64,000 nucleotides of DNA from the NCBI GenBank assembly GCA_023053685.1, contig JALIGW010000002.1, forward strand, positions 172,351,430 to 172,415,429, read 5' to 3'. Every line of letters starts with the position of its first letter. The stretch's first letter is position 1. This stretch comes from Diadophis punctatus similis. Lineage: Eukaryota; Chordata; Lepidosauria; Squamata; Dipsadidae. A model generated the notes under the pieces. That model was not told the DNA's origin. It ran no database searches and saw only the letters and a list, made by a program, of their open reading frames with translations. A program made the translations under genes and the position numbers. Below, piece after piece: positions 22,567 to 34,938 of this stretch.

Positions 22567-22751
22567 TCCTAGAATGTTGGAATACATGTTAGAATGTAAT
22601 TTGTATTGCAACAACTACAGAATTATTTAGCCAGTAGATGGCAGCGTTTAGTTTGCACCTATGCTTCTAATCTATGGTTCCTTATGTTCTGAGGAGAGTT
22701 TCCTGTGACAGCTGAAACTGTTAAGCAGCAAGGCTCATAGTGACTGTATAC

Positions 22752-23901
22752 TGTCATGGCCCCATCGGAACCCGGGTCTGAGGAGGAGATGCAGCCGGGG
22801 CTGATGGAGGGGGATTGTGCAGTCCCTATGGCTCACAAGGAATGACCTGGGGATGAGGATGAGGCAGTCCCGGGCTTCGGAAGAGTAGGCAGGGAGGAAG
22901 AGAGGCCGCAGGCTGACCGAGAAAGGAGGGAGGAGATGGAAAGGGAAGTCAGCAGAGAAGAGGAAGGGCGTAGCTCCGGAGACAAGCAAATGCTTCCCCC
23001 ACCTGATCCCCAATGCATCTGCCACAATGTCCTACCTGTCAATGAATATTTCAGTTTCAACTGCAACAACACATGAGCACCCAATAGATTCAAACTCAAT
23101 GTAAACCGCTCAAAACTTGACTGCAGAAAACACGACTTCAGCAACAGAGTGATCAATGCCTGGAATGCACTACCTGACTCTGGTTTCTTCCCCAAACCCC
23201 CAAAACTTTAACCTTAGACTGTCTACAGTCGACCTCACCCCATTCCTAAGAGGTCTGTAAGGGGCGTGCATAAGCTCACCATCGTGCCACCGTCCCTGTC
23301 CTACTGTCCTATTGTCCAAATTTATCTATACCTACTTTGCTTTTGTTTATGTTTATACCATGCCTGTTATCTTGTACACGTTTTGACAAATAAAATAAAT
23401 AAATAAAATAGAATGGAGAGGAGGCAGAGTCAGGGCAGGGCGACCCGACTACTTGGGAGGAGGGTGCCCCTCCCCTCCTCCCGAGGATCACCTGGAGAGT
23501 AGCATTTAAGGAGATGCCATGGGGAGGGTTTTTTGTTGGGAACAAGTGTTGTATTTTGTGGCAACATGCTCCATGGCTCCAAGAAGAACTTTGCTCCAGA
23601 ATCCTTGTTGGTGTGGAGTGAGGTTTGATCCTTTGTTTTGGCATTCGTCATGAACTTTGAGATCCTGTCTTGCCCACGGAGATGTGCTGCTCCTGTGGAT
23701 TTTCACTGCTGGGAAGTTGCATGAAGCGTGTGCAGGCGCATGTGTTCGAGCCTTGCTCTTGGACTGTAGGGGTAACCTGTGGGAAGAGACTTTGGAGAAC
23801 GGACTGTGAATTGCTGGATTGTGGGGGATGGTGGTTGAATAAAGGTTGTCAAGCTTCCGCCTAACACGTGTTGCTTGCGCGCCAGTCCTGAGTCATAACA
23901 A
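22752..23901 (+). mobile_element. Solo LTR with 5-bp TSD
   Basis: It begins TGTCATGG and ends GTCATAACAA, with TATAC at 22747-22751 and 23902-23906 as target duplication. A TATA-like CATTTAAGG lies near 23509-23517, and AATAAA at 23838-23843 is followed by a GT-rich stretch, as in R-U5. It has no internal retroviral genes on either side, hence a solo LTR (~750 bp) after removing the LINE at 23017-23412. The last base assignment is ambiguous (ACA or ACAA). Confidence 0.7.
23017..23412 (+). mobile_element. Rex1/L3-like LINE inserted in the LTR
   Basis: It starts abruptly at ATCTGCCACAATGTCC, corresponding to the ICxNVLPVN part of the RT C-terminus. It continues through NRVINAWNALPDS to a 3' end GACAAATAAAATAAATAAAT. 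It has the same ACATGAGCA stop-generating change as the 4269 copy. It must be younger than the LTR it splits. Confidence 0.8.
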
Positions 23902-24019
23902 TATACTGTTCAATTTATTTTGATCTGTATGGCTATGTAACCATTCTCTGCTACCAATCTGTGTGGCTGTATAATAATCCTCTGATACCATTTCTATATA
24001 ATAAAACAGAATTTATAAT

Positions 24020-24455
24020 ATAGAAACATAGAATCATCAGGCTGGAAGGGACTTTAGGGGTCTTTAGTTCAACTTCCATCCCAAGGCAGGAGTCCTTATG
24101 TCATCCTGGACAAGTAATTGTCCAACCTTTTCTTGAAAATTTCTAGTGAAGGAGCTCCCACAACTTCTGGAGGCAAGCTGACCTCCAGAATAATTGACTA
24201 ATTATTCTCATTGTCAGGAAATCCCTCCTTATTTCCAGGTTGGTGTTCCTCTGAGAACTTCCACTTATCACTTCTTGTCCTGCCCTCAGGTGCTTTGGAG
24301 AATAAATTGACTCTCTCTTCTCTTCCCTTCCCTTGACAACCCTTCATGTATTGGAAGATGACTATAGTATGCTGAGCAGAATCTGGTTTTTTGAGGGTGG
24401 ATGCAAGCTTCTTCATAGCCCTCAGGGATGAGCCTTGGGTCTCCAACGTCTGAGC
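24020..24455 (-). mobile_element. Antisense CR1 LINE 3' part
   Basis: AATCATCAGGCTGGAAGGGA, CACAACTTCTGGAGGCAAGC, GTCAGGAAATCCCTCCTTAT, CCCTCAGGTGCTTTGGAGAA and AAGATGACTATAGTATGCTG are the antisense of CR1 3' sequence. The terminal TATTCT repeat has been lost. Confidence 0.8.
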
Positions 24456-25435
24456 ACATAAGACCAAGAACACACAAGGCAAGATTTTTTTTTAATCAGA
24501 GAGAAAGGAGTTCGACTGGAGAGATTCCTGCTATATTTTATCAAGATCAATTTTCCCCTTCCCAGCAAGACCCATGCTCTCTGCAATGTGTCCATTGCTA
24601 ACTAATATGAAAATAGAAAAATTTATCTGCTCTTCTCCATCTTTCTGTATGCCATGGGATTAATGAAATATGGCTCATCATTGCTTAATCTTCTGTCCTA
24701 TAGGAATGGTGATAGGAATTATTATTTAGCTTTATCTAAACTTGATCTATGCTGAGTAATATTCCCATTCCTTTCCTTATTCCTACTTGGCCAGGATCTA
24801 CTTGAAATTTATTGACATTATCAGAACAAAGGCAGAAGAAGGGTTCTTTTTGCTAAAGCATATGCCTTGACTCCAGGATGAAGGGAAGGAAGGATTTCTG
24901 ACTTGTAAATCTTGGTTGGATTGGCCAAATCTTCTCTCCTTTGTCAGGGTTGAAGGGCTTCTGAGCCCTTGGATTAGAAAGATGGAAAATTGGTTATCAT
25001 GATGCAATAGACAATGAAAACCACATGCTTCGTGCTACTTTCTTCACTCCTTTGAGGAAAGCAGAAAAAAAAGGAAAACAAGACGCCAGCTTTGAAAAGG
25101 GGAAAGCAAAAGTTGACTTCTAGCTCTAAATACTGAATCAAGGAAGGTGTACCTTAAATGTTAAGCCTATTAGAACTCCTTGTATAATTTTTTTGCAAAT
25201 GTACCAGGAGCTGGCAAAGAAGAGTTTATATTATGCACATTTTTTTAATTTCCAAACAGCTGACAAGCTGGATTGTATAAAGCAAAAAATATGGCACAGT
25301 ACTTAGAAATATAAATATTTGCATGTTCATAACTATCCCTTCCCCTCCTGTACATTTCATAGACCCAGGACACTGAAAATTAATTTGCATTTTTCATCGT
25401 TTTCTATGTTCTTTCTAACCTCCCTTCTTAAAACA
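24456..25435. other. Unassigned non-coding DNA
   Basis: No gene or repeat family was recognised. Confidence 0.4.
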
Positions 25436-25438
25436 CCT

Positions 25439-25464
25439 CATCTTTCTTTCCTTCCTTCCTTCCT

Positions 25465-25555
<91 letters not shown>

Positions 25556-25580
25556 CTCTCTCTCTCTCTCTTTCTTTCTC

Positions 25581-25636
<56 letters not shown>

Positions 25637-25654
25637 CCTCCCTCCCTCCCTCCC

Positions 25655-25726
<72 letters not shown>

Positions 25727-25805
25727 TCCTCACCCTTTCCTTTCCTTTCCATCCCTTCCCTTCCCTTCCTTTCCCTTCCCTTCCCTTCCCTTCCCATCCC
25801 ATCCC
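25439..25805. repeat. 370-bp pyrimidine tract, CTTT/CCCT/TC
   Basis: The order is CCTT, a long CTTT array, a TC block, CTTT, CCTCC, CTTT and finally TTCCC-type units. It is almost pure pyrimidine on the + strand. The repeated FLSFFLSF or RKERKKER frames here are not genes. It can form triplex H-DNA. Confidence 0.97.
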
Positions 25806-26640
25806 TTGATGGTGGCTGGGAAATCTTGAAATTGCATTAATACATTTAAAAGGCACCACTTTTGGTCTACAGATTCAAAAACATCTAATTTTTTTACATT
25901 AAAAATGTAGTGTTTCTAGTGTTTATTACAACTGTATTGTAGGATACACGTTAGAGCAATATAAATCTTCAAAGGGTCTTTTGATTTAATGAAGCTTTGA
26001 TTGAACCCCTTTCATCAAAGTGGACCCTTGAACTGAACCAGAGGTAACAAACAGCTTCATAACCTTGGAACTGCTTCATGGATTCAATCACTTTTTTGCT
26101 GCTTCTGGGTTGTTACAGAGAATGAACAATATTCTACCCCCACACTTCCATTTAATGGAGAACACTGTGGAATGTTGAGAGTTATGGTGAGCTCTAACAT
26201 GCACATGAGCAGCCAATTAGTTTTATTATTAATAAAACTCTCTGCTTTGAGCTTCATTGATCTTCTGAGCTCTTGGATTCTTTAATGTGGTTAGCCCTAG
26301 CCTTAAGTTTGCTCCTATGATAACAGAATGTAGACTTCAGACCTGATTCTTCAGGACAAATGCAAGCTTGACTCAACTCTCTGCATTTGAATATGGACTC
26401 AACCAAGGCTAACCAGTGTAGTATGTGCTGTTGGATCAAATGTCACTTTTAAATTTTGAATGACATTGACAGGCTTAATTCTTAACAACAAGTGAATGGA
26501 TGCCTGCCTGCCTAACACAGATGCTGATGCAAACATTTACTGTTTTGAAGAACAGAGGAGTGGAAAAGTTACAAATTACACTTTCTCGGTGCCAAACTTT
26601 TTTTGGGTAGCACAGGGGACTCTGGCACTGCATGTTATTG
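25806..26640. other. Unassigned non-coding DNA
   Basis: No gene or repeat family was recognised. Confidence 0.4.
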
Positions 26641-26648
26641 CTCTAGTC

Positions 26649-26783
26649 CAGGGGTAGGCAAAGTTGGCTCTTCTATGACTCGTGGACTTCAACCTCCAGA
26701 ATTTCTGAGCCAATCATGCTAGCTCAGGAATTCTGGGAGTTGAAGTCCACGAGTCATAGAAGAGCCAACTTTGCCTACCCCTG
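26649..26783. mobile_element. Palindromic hAT MITE with perfect TSD
   Basis: The 135-bp element is close to a complete inverted repeat. The first ~57 bp, beginning CAGGGGTAGGCAAAGTTGG, pair almost perfectly with the last ones. CTCTAGTC flanks it at 26641-26648 and 26784-26791. The high arm identity suggests recent spread or arm conversion. Confidence 0.93.
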
Positions 26784-27273
26784 CTCTAGTCTACTTCTGC
26801 TGTCTCTGCTAATTAACCTAGATATTCCTACAATACCACAAGCTTAACACAGCTAAGTCTAGTCCAGAAGGAGACTTTCCAATGTGGCCTACCCAGCCTG
26901 GTATTTCAGCAGAGACAAGAGCTGAGAAGGGGGATAGCTTCTCAACCAGCAATGCTATCTTGCTGGTACCCCATGCTCTTCAGTTACCAGTGTCATCAAA
27001 GCTATAGGAACCCATATGAGCAAGTCCATTGTTATTCTTCAGCATCCAGCATGTAAGGCTGGAACTCCAGAAAACATGTGTTAAAAAATAGTCTTAGCTT
27101 TTTATGGAGTTTTGTTTGTTTTTATTCTTAAGCTTGACCAGAATACTTTCAGTCAAGTCTTATACATCTTATACTCTTTGCAATTTGCTGTGATATCCTT
27201 TCCTTATCCCTGCTACCGGTAATTCAAACTTAAAAAAAATAGCAGGGCAAATTTTTCAAAATGAATTGCAGGA

Positions 27274-27507
27274 TAGCAATAGCACTTAGATTTATATACC
27301 GCTTCATAGTGCTTTAAGCCCTCTCTAAGCGGTTTACAGAGTTCAGCATATTGCCCCCAACAATCTGGGTCCTCATTTTACTGACCTCAGAAGGATGGAA
27401 GGCTGAGTCAACCTTGAGCCGGTGAGATTTGAACAGCTGAACTGCTGAACTAGCAGTCGCTGAAATAGGTTGCAGTGCTGCTTTTAACCACTGCGCCACC
27501 TCGGCTC
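27274..27507 (-). mobile_element. tRNA-derived SINE, full copy
   Basis: Best reference copy in the window: tail AGCAATAGCACTTAG, then ATATACCGCTTCATAGTGC, TCTCTAAGCGGTTTACAGAG, TTGCCCCCAACAATCTGGGT, GAAGGCTGAGTCAACC, GGTGAGATTTGAACAG and head CCACTGCGCCACCTC. Expressed from the minus strand, the head is the tRNA-like pol III promoter part. Possible short target duplication AGGATA on both sides. Confidence 0.88.
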
Positions 27508-28112
27508 TATTTAGGATAATATCTGTCTGAAACTTGAAAAGTTACTGTTCTCCCAACAGTTTATTTTCATCTTATGTTGGCCCAAACTGATGCATGTACA
27601 GGGACTTTGCTGCTTCTCCATTCTAACATATTGACTTTTATTCCCAAATAGAAACTCGACACCAAATCTCAAATCTCACTGTACAAACAAGATTTGAATC
27701 ATTCCCATTTTGAACCCGAAATCTCCCATGTAAGTCAATTTTGAAGTTACAGATTTGGGGTACAGGTGGCTAATGTGTGACTGCATTTATCTAATTAAAT
27801 TACTTAAGGATATTGTATCTACTGATGATTAAACTTGTGACATACAATATAGCTGATATATTCATTTGGAAGGAGGGGGGGGAGGAGGAGAATGAGAATA
27901 TATTTTTATACATTGCCAGAATTTGCAATATTAGGAACTTTTATAGGATTCTACCTCTCCATTCTGGAACCATTTATCTCAATTAGTTGCAGTCCCAACT
28001 CCTATTTTGTAATAACAATAAAGTATTCCACGTGTTTTTTGCTTGTATTTTGCATCAGGCTTCCCAGTATTAGGATGCTGGAGGGAAGATATAGGAAGAG
28101 ACATTCAATACA
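27508..28112. other. Unassigned non-coding DNA
   Basis: Only a G-rich run near 27871-27885 stands out. Confidence 0.4.
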
Positions 28113-28120
28113 GCCCAACT

Positions 28121-28747
28121 CAGTGGTGGGTTCCTACTGGTGCGGTCCACTCTATAGCACCGGTAGCGGCCCGCTGGTGACGTCACAGTACTAGTGTGGT
28201 CAGTTGCCAGTGCCTGGGCACCAACATTAAAATTTTTTTTTATTTTTTTTAAAAAATTCTTCTGCGCATGCCCAGAAGCCGAGCTTCCAGCACTGCGCAT
28301 GCGCTGCCTTCCTACCCCACAGTGAGTTCAAACAGGGGAGGATGGCTGAGGGAGTGCGTGAGACGCTGAATGAATGGGCAGCAGGAGCTATCACCATTCC
28401 CCTCCCTTCAGCAGTCCGAGAAGCCACAAACGCGCGGTGATGATCCCAGGCATTTTCGCACGTTTGAGGCTTCTCGAGCTGCTGAGGGGAGGGTGAACGG
28501 GCGGCAGGAGCCTAGGATCATCGAATGGGGAGAAGCATTCAGGCCAGACGGAGCCTCCTAGAAGAACCGCTGCCGCGGTCTTGCTGCTCTCGCTGTGGGG
28601 GGCTGCGTTGCGGGTGGGCAATGCCCCCCTCGCTTTTCTGGCCGCTGCCAAGCTCCCGAGGCCCATGCCCACCCGGTCACATGGCTGGCAAGCCACACCC
28701 ACAAAATAAGCCATGCCCACAGTAAAAAATTTAGGAACCCGTCCCTG
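28121..28747. mobile_element. Long hAT element of the CAGTGGTGGG family
   Basis: It starts CAGTGGTGGGTTCCTACTGG with GCACCGGTAGCGG and ends TTAGGAACCCGTCCCTG. Flanks GCCCAACT and GTCCAAAT agree at only five of eight positions. A TGCGCATGCGCT core is at 28294-28305. At 627 bp it is the longest member; the open frames inside are not conserved. Confidence 0.75.
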
Positions 28748-28755
28748 GTCCAAAT

Positions 28756-30174
28756 GTACTGAGTTAGAAGTATCTGTTTTGGGGGTGAGATGTCTTTATA
28801 CAGAAAGCTACATCCAAAATTTCAGCTATCCTTTTCCTAAAGAGTGGAAGAATCACTGCATCCTGTATAGGCACCTATGTGTTTGATACAGTGGTTTTTG
28901 AGCTAGATTTCAGGCAAATAAATACAAAGCCCAGAACAATGTTTCCTTCTCTTTTTCTAAGACACAAATTCCTATCTGCCCTTTCCAAAGATTAAATTGC
29001 TTTGGTGTCAGTGAAGTGCATCTAGAGGCTCAAAATACGGTCTGAGAACTGCTGTTCAAATGTTACTGTCCCGAACGCTGCCAATTCACTCTTACAGCAA
29101 GCATTCTTCCTTTTATTGAGTTCTTTGACATTTGATTTTGCAAAGCCTGTAATTGAAAACTCTACCGTTTTTACTCACTGCCGAAGCCTGAAGCCGCACA
29201 GATTAATGCTGAATTATTTTTAGTATATATTTAAGTTTATTCATGCTGAAAGGTGGCACTTATCTTTTGTAATTTTAGAGCAGTGCTTTGAATAAAAAAC
29301 CTTAATATTGTTCTACTTCAAACACCACGTGACAGACATGTGGGAGAAGTCTTTAATCTATTCTAGGATGTCCAAATGTACATGTGAGAATATGTTAGTT
29401 TGAACCATATTTATCAATTCAGATATCCCATTTAGGTTCCAGACCACATTTTCTTCTGCAGATGGAAAGCTCTGCAAACCATGGAGTTCAGTTCAGGTTA
29501 TTTGCCTATGTAGAGTTTGGTAGCTGTTTGAGCTCTTCAACATTAATCCCACTCAGGTGCAATACACATCTGTCAGGTTGCTTTCAGAAGACTGAAAGTC
29601 TTTCTAGCAGTGCAAGAAAATATAATAGAATCAACTTGAGTGTGATTTTTTTTATTAGAGTGGTGAGGGTTTCTGATTCCCAGTTAAAAACAAACAAAAA
29701 GAAATGATTCTTCCAAACTTAGCTGTCATTCAGCAATATCACCAAAAGGTACAGTATATGCCATAATAGAGACTGCATGTTGAGTCTTCCAGTAGTCTTC
29801 ATCAGAAGTGGGATACAGAAAGCAGGAGGAAAAAAAAAGCAGGAAATTTCAGAGACTAAAACAAAGATGGGAATTTTAGGGCCAGGAGGCTTCCAGACTG
29901 AATACATTAGCTGACAGAGCTTACCTCTTGTTGTTTTATTGCAGTGTAGTTATCTTTTGACAATAGCCTGGAATATAGAGAATTTAAAAAGCAGAATGTT
30001 TATGGAGGAGTAGGAATATAACCTTGAGGAACAAATGCAAGGGTGGTTACATAAACAGCAGCCTAGCATGAAAGAAAGGATGGGGTAAGAAAGAACCTCA
30101 GGATTGGCCTTCCTTGATTCACTTTGGTGAAGTGGAAGAACAGGGAAGGGAAGTCAGTCTTTCAAGATTCCCTC
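28756..30174. other. Unassigned non-coding DNA
   Basis: An 81-codon frame from 29462 follows a fair acceptor (TTTTCTTCTGCAG) but lacks a matching donor and looks random. Nothing else was recognised. Confidence 0.4.
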
Positions 30175-30726
30175 ATTATATTGGACATAAATACATTAGA
30201 AAGTGTCCAGAGATACTTTACGAGAAGAGTCCTCCACTCCTCTACTCGCAACATAATACCTTACGCAACCAGACTTGAAATCCTGGGCTTAGAAAGCTTA
30301 GAACTACGTCGCCTTTGGCACGACCTAAGCATAACTCATAAAATTATCTGCTACAACGTCCTTCCTGTCAACGACTACTTCAGCTTCAACCACAACAATA
30401 CACGAGCACACAACAGATACAAACTCAAAGTGAACCGCTCCAAACTTGACTGTAGAAAATACGACTTGTGGTAAATGCCTAGAACTCACTACCTGACTCT
30501 GTGGTTTTGTCACCAAACCCCCAAAACTTTACTCTTAGACTGTCCACTGTTGACCTCACCCGATTCCTAAGAGGTCAGTAAGGGGTGTGCATAAGTGCAC
30601 CAGCGTGCCTACCGTCCCTGTCCTAATGTTCCCTCTTATCAGTACCCATCTTATGTATATAAACAATGTTATAGCTATGTATATCACCAATACGTACTTG
30701 ACAAAAATAAATAAAAAATAAAAAAA
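30175..30726 (+). mobile_element. Rex1/L3-like LINE 3' end
   Basis: The frame reads DINTLESVQRYFTRRVLHSS, then TRLEILGLESLELRRLWHDL and HNNTRAHNRYKLKVNRSKL, the CR1-superclade RT C-terminus. It retains the CGA codon lost at 4564 and 23073. A deletion in the KYD...NRV region breaks the frame at about 30472. The 3' UTR ends ACTTGACAAAAATAAATAAA. Confidence 0.85.
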
Positions 30727-32027
30727 TTATACTCTGCAGTAATGATAGAATCTTGTAGTAGTCTCAAAAGTTTGAAAATGTTCATCTATAAAATATAAAA
30801 ACTATCTTTTATGTCTGAATTTTGGATCTGGCATAAAAATTGACACTTTCCCTGTCATCAGCCACCAAGAATTACTAATAACAGCATGGATGAGCAGGTT
30901 CCTATACCAAATAAACTGTCATTAGGAAACAGATACATTAAAAGTGACAAGGTTAGAAAACAGACAATATGAGCCAGATAAAGTTTAAGCTGGCTATGTT
31001 TTCTTTTCTTTATCCCGAATCAATTTATGCTAGCTTGTTATTGTTTTTAACATTTCAGCTGCATTTGTTTAAATGACAGAGTTGCTCTGATTCCTATCCT
31101 ATACAACTGGCAAAGACTCATCCAGTGTTTTTCTACTGGTTCAATAGCCTTTGAATTTACTCCACGAAGATAATGAAATGTCTAAAAAAAACTCATTTAT
31201 TTTAGAGGACAGATTGGTGGCAGATAGCATTTCTTGTCCGGCAGAGAAGTCCAGGTAAGAAGGAAAGCACCGAATTTGCTTTCCCCTGAATTACAAACGA
31301 AGATAAGAAAATGCACATTTTATAGTCATTTCAGTCCTGTGGGAAAAAAGTGTCGTGGTTACTATCAGCAGCATGATACCTCTCTGTCATTTTCTTCAAT
31401 GTGCCAAATGATTTGTTTTGTATCGAGACAGAAAAATGTCGATAGAACAACAACATGTTCCAGCTTTAACAGAATTTAAAGAGGTAGGAAAATAGTGCTG
31501 GGAATATTCTACCAATCCATGTTATATGCTGGAATATGTGATATGTACTGTAAAGCCAATGTCAAACTCTGTATCCTGGGCAGAGGTATATAGAGAAAAA
31601 GGATAAAACATTTGGAGTACAATTTTATGCACGTCTAGTTAATAATGAGGTTTCTTCAAGGAAAGCGGATATTGGATTACTGCTTTAGTTACGGCAGTTC
31701 TATTTCTTAAATCACAGCTTTCCCTTTAACTTCTGTCTCCAATTCCTCTTCTGTGCTTCGGGGAGGAATGTAAATTCTGCTGAAGATAAACCATTTCTCC
31801 CACACCATCGAGAACAATAAACAAAGAAAAAAAATTATATTAAACTAGTTGCCCGCTGTGTTTGCTTCTGTAAGGAACAAAGTTGTAATTCCATTAATTA
31901 TCTTTAGCCAGGCATGCCAACCTTAGTTGTGCATGAATAATGGGACTCCCTATTCAAAAGCTCAGCATTGCACATAGCGATCAAAAGACTGTACCCAATG
32001 GAAACAGCAGGAGAATGATACTGGATA
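30727..32027. other. Unassigned DNA around candidate exon
   Basis: No repeat recognised; contains the possible exon at 31206-31254. Confidence 0.4.
31206..31254 (+). CDS. Candidate small internal exon
   Basis: A T-rich acceptor ending TTTATTTTAG precedes 49 bp that end CCAG before a near-consensus donor GTAAGAAG. In the frame that fits the next candidate exon it reads RTDWWQIAFLVRQRSP plus one base; a second frame is also open. No homology is recognised. A 49-bp open stretch between splice-like signals can arise by chance. Confidence 0.2.
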
Positions 32028-32035
32028 CTTGGAAC

Positions 32036-32411
32036 CAGGGGTGGGTTCCTCCCGGTTTGGACCGGTTTGCCCGAACCGGTAGTGAACCGCTGGTGATGTC
32101 ACGATGATGTCACTGACCCGGTTCGGTCGGTGCCAGTCTGCGGGCGCCACCATCTTTTTTTTTATTTTTTTAATTTATTTTTGGGAATTTTATTTTTATT
32201 TTTCTTCTGAGCATGTGCAGAAGCTAAGTTTCTGGCACTGTGCATGTGGTTGCGGTCACCATCTTGTTTTCAGCTTTTTTTAAAAAAAAATTTCAGATTT
32301 TTTGGCACTGCACATGCGCACGTGCGCAAAGCGCGTGCGTGCCCATGAGGCACTCCCACATGGTGCTGGAGGAAGCGAACCGGCAGCGAGGTAAGTTAGA
32401 ACCCACCCCTG
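32036..32411. mobile_element. hAT MITE with near-perfect TSD
   Basis: CAGGGGTGGGTTCCTCCCGG ... GAACCCACCCCTG, flanked by CTTGGAAC (32028-32035) and TTTGGAAC (32412-32419). It includes GAACCGGTAGTGAACCGC and a GCACATGCGCACGTGCGC stretch. 376 bp, non-coding. Confidence 0.87.
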
Positions 32412-32419
32412 TTTGGAAC

Positions 32420-33274
32420 CCTGCCAATATGGAAAATCTCTTTTGCATAGTTACATCTGCTAAGCTATATTTATAATATAGGTAAGTTGAAAATACACCA
32501 TATTAGCTTAAGGGCTTTTGCTGAAGGATAATCTTGGTGTAAAAAGTATCCCTGAGATTTGGAGGAGCTGAAGGATGTTGAGCATCCCTAGAGTGCCAAC
32601 ATGTTGGAGGCTGAAACATGCAAATGTGAAAATTCCTAACAGTGAGGATCTGACCCGAGCAAGGATAATGAAACAGGTGTTATAATTATACAAGTGGGAG
32701 ATAAATGATAGAGGTAGGCAATATTCAGTGGTTACCTATCTCTAGACTATCAAGAGAAGAGTCCAAAGAGCATCTGCTTTGTGTATCTGTGTCTGGGAAG
32801 AAAAGACAAAAGGAAGTGACCTCAGATTATTAGCAATGGCTTAGACCTGAGTGATCCTAAAATCCTCAATAGTCTCCTAGGACCTTCTCAGGGGTCCCCA
32901 AAATGAAAATTATTTGCCAACCTATGTTGAAAAATAATACAACATTCAAATCCCATCAAACAATATTGAGGAATAATAATAGTGGTAGCAAAAAACTCTG
33001 TTTTAATTTTTAATATGGTAAATATAACCCATACAAACAAAAGCTCTTTGGAGGTCCTGCATAATTTTTAAAAGTGGGAAGATGTCCTGAGAGGGGGGAA
33101 AAACATTTAAGAAATACGATGTTAGACAAAGAGCAGAATTAAATTCTTAATTCTCTACAGTATCTACATCCTACTGCCCCCTTCTGGTCAATAGGTCATG
33201 AAGTGCAGAAGAGTCATCACTGTTAGATTTGAACCACCAACACAAAAGACAGAGGGGGCTGATGCTGCAAATAT
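32420..33274. other. Unassigned non-coding DNA
   Basis: No gene or repeat recognised. Confidence 0.4.
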
Positions 33275-34170
33275 AACATTTTATTTATTTAATTTATATA
33301 CCACTTGACTAATTGTCCTCCCCAGAAAATAGAAAACTTATTTATTCATTTATTTAAAACCAGCTTGTATACTTCTGTATACTTAGCATTTGACAATCAA
33401 AACATTCATAATAATGGTAAAAAACAACAACAGCAAAACAACAATGAAACTGTGCAGCAATAAAGAAGGAGGTAGTGCCACACCAATTATTTCACAATTG
33501 CTCTCTACGAGGTTTCCCAGAAGGCTAATCAAACTTCCAAAGAAAGGCTATTCCGTTATAATGGGTCCATCAGACACCACCTCCCTTTAATTCATGAAAG
33601 TTGGAAACCATGACCCTACCTGATGATGGAGAATTCCAGTTGGAGAAGAAAGTTCCCTGGAAGCCCATCTATATTGAGTTTTACGGGATTTTGAATTATT
33701 CCTGGAAACAACTGGAAGCTAATGTAACTTCTGTAATATGGTTATGATGGCTGTCAACATCAACAGATGGGCCACCAATTTTTGTGCTTAGCATACTTCC
33801 CAGTGGTTTTCAAAGGCAATTCAGTAGAAAGTAGATTGCAATAATCCATGTATGTAGGAACAGCAGTGTGAATTACCACTGCAAGGTCCTCCTGCTCCAA
33901 GCTTAGACTACAATTGGTGCGCTAGCTAAAAGTTGATAAAGAGCCCTGGGCATGGTCTCTTCCTGTCTATCTAGCAGTGACATGGCCCTGAAGTCAGGGG
34001 TGTGCTTTCCAGGGCAGTGCCTTCCATTCCAGAATTAGTACTAGTGTTGACAGACCACCTTTAAGTATTAAGAGTGCTTCTGTCTTGCTAGGATTCAGCT
34101 TCAGCCTGTTTTGTCCGATTCAGACCCTCTTACTGATTTATACATTCAAACAAGTACTCTACTACTCCAT
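33275..34170 (-). mobile_element. Old antisense L2-like LINE
   Basis: The left edge has TTTATTTATTTAATTTATAT (3' tail). Further along are GATTGCAATAATCCATG and GCTAGGATTCAGCTTCAGCC followed by TGTTTTGTCCGATTCAGACC. These match antisense positions in the well-preserved copy at 60874-61891 (GCAGTAGTCCAAGCG, GGTTTAGTCTGAGCC). It is heavily mutated, with no open frame. Confidence 0.55.
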
Positions 34171-34938
34171 ATGTATTCCAGGTCTAAACAGATTATTTAA
34201 AACAAAAACAAAAGCAAAACTTCTCCCTTATGACAGGAGCACCTCTTTTGATCTACACTTAGGTGTCAAAAGCCAGCTGTAGCTTACAGACCTCCTGAGC
34301 CCATGCCCATTTCCTTGCTTCACCAGTCATCAAGTAGAAGTGTCTTCTGTGTGCCAATGACCACATCCAGAACACTTTGTGAAGGCAAAGCATTGAGGCA
34401 TATGATCCTTGATTCCTCTCTGTGGAACCAGGAAAATCTTTCAGTCTGTTCAATTGCACAGAGCTTTAGCTAACTGGGCATGCTTCATCTGAACAAAGAA
34501 ACTGCCTTGGAAAATCAGCAAAGGTGAAGGTTGAGCAGTAAAATAAAATTGATTTCCATTTTCTTTGGTTTATGTAGAGAAGCAGGTGGAGATTGTTTAT
34601 TTTTAAAGCAAACCAATGTAAGTTGGGCAGGATATATATATATATTTTAACAATAATGAACTTTGCAGTACATACTAATGCAGTGGCCTTTCTAGGCAAA
34701 GAAAGATATTCATCTAGGGCCTTTTAAAGACTCTGGAGGTTTGAAGGAAGAATATCCATTGCAACAATTACTGCACTGACAGATTTGCTTTTGTCATATG
34801 CTAGAAACCCCACAGATGAATCATATCAAATATTTGCAGCAGCCAAATTAAAATAACAGTTTCTACATTCAAAATAATTTGAATACTCTTTGAAATCTAT
34901 AAAGCAAAAATATTGGGAATCAAGAGTGAACGTTTCAG
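34171..34938. other. Unassigned non-coding DNA
   Basis: No gene or repeat recognised. Confidence 0.4.

Noticed and set aside
22019..22614. Several 75-140-codon frames
   Set aside because: Repeated phrases such as TGKPEV appear in both strands because of the palindrome; not coding.
25428..25859. Long open frames of repeating RKER/FLSF residues
   Set aside because: They are translations of tetranucleotide microsatellites; the same happens at 39227-39697, 51049-51733, 54911-55247 and 62056-62586.
29462..29707. Possible exon after TTCTGCAG
   Set aside because: No matching donor, residue content looks random, and the frame ends in a lysine-rich A tract.
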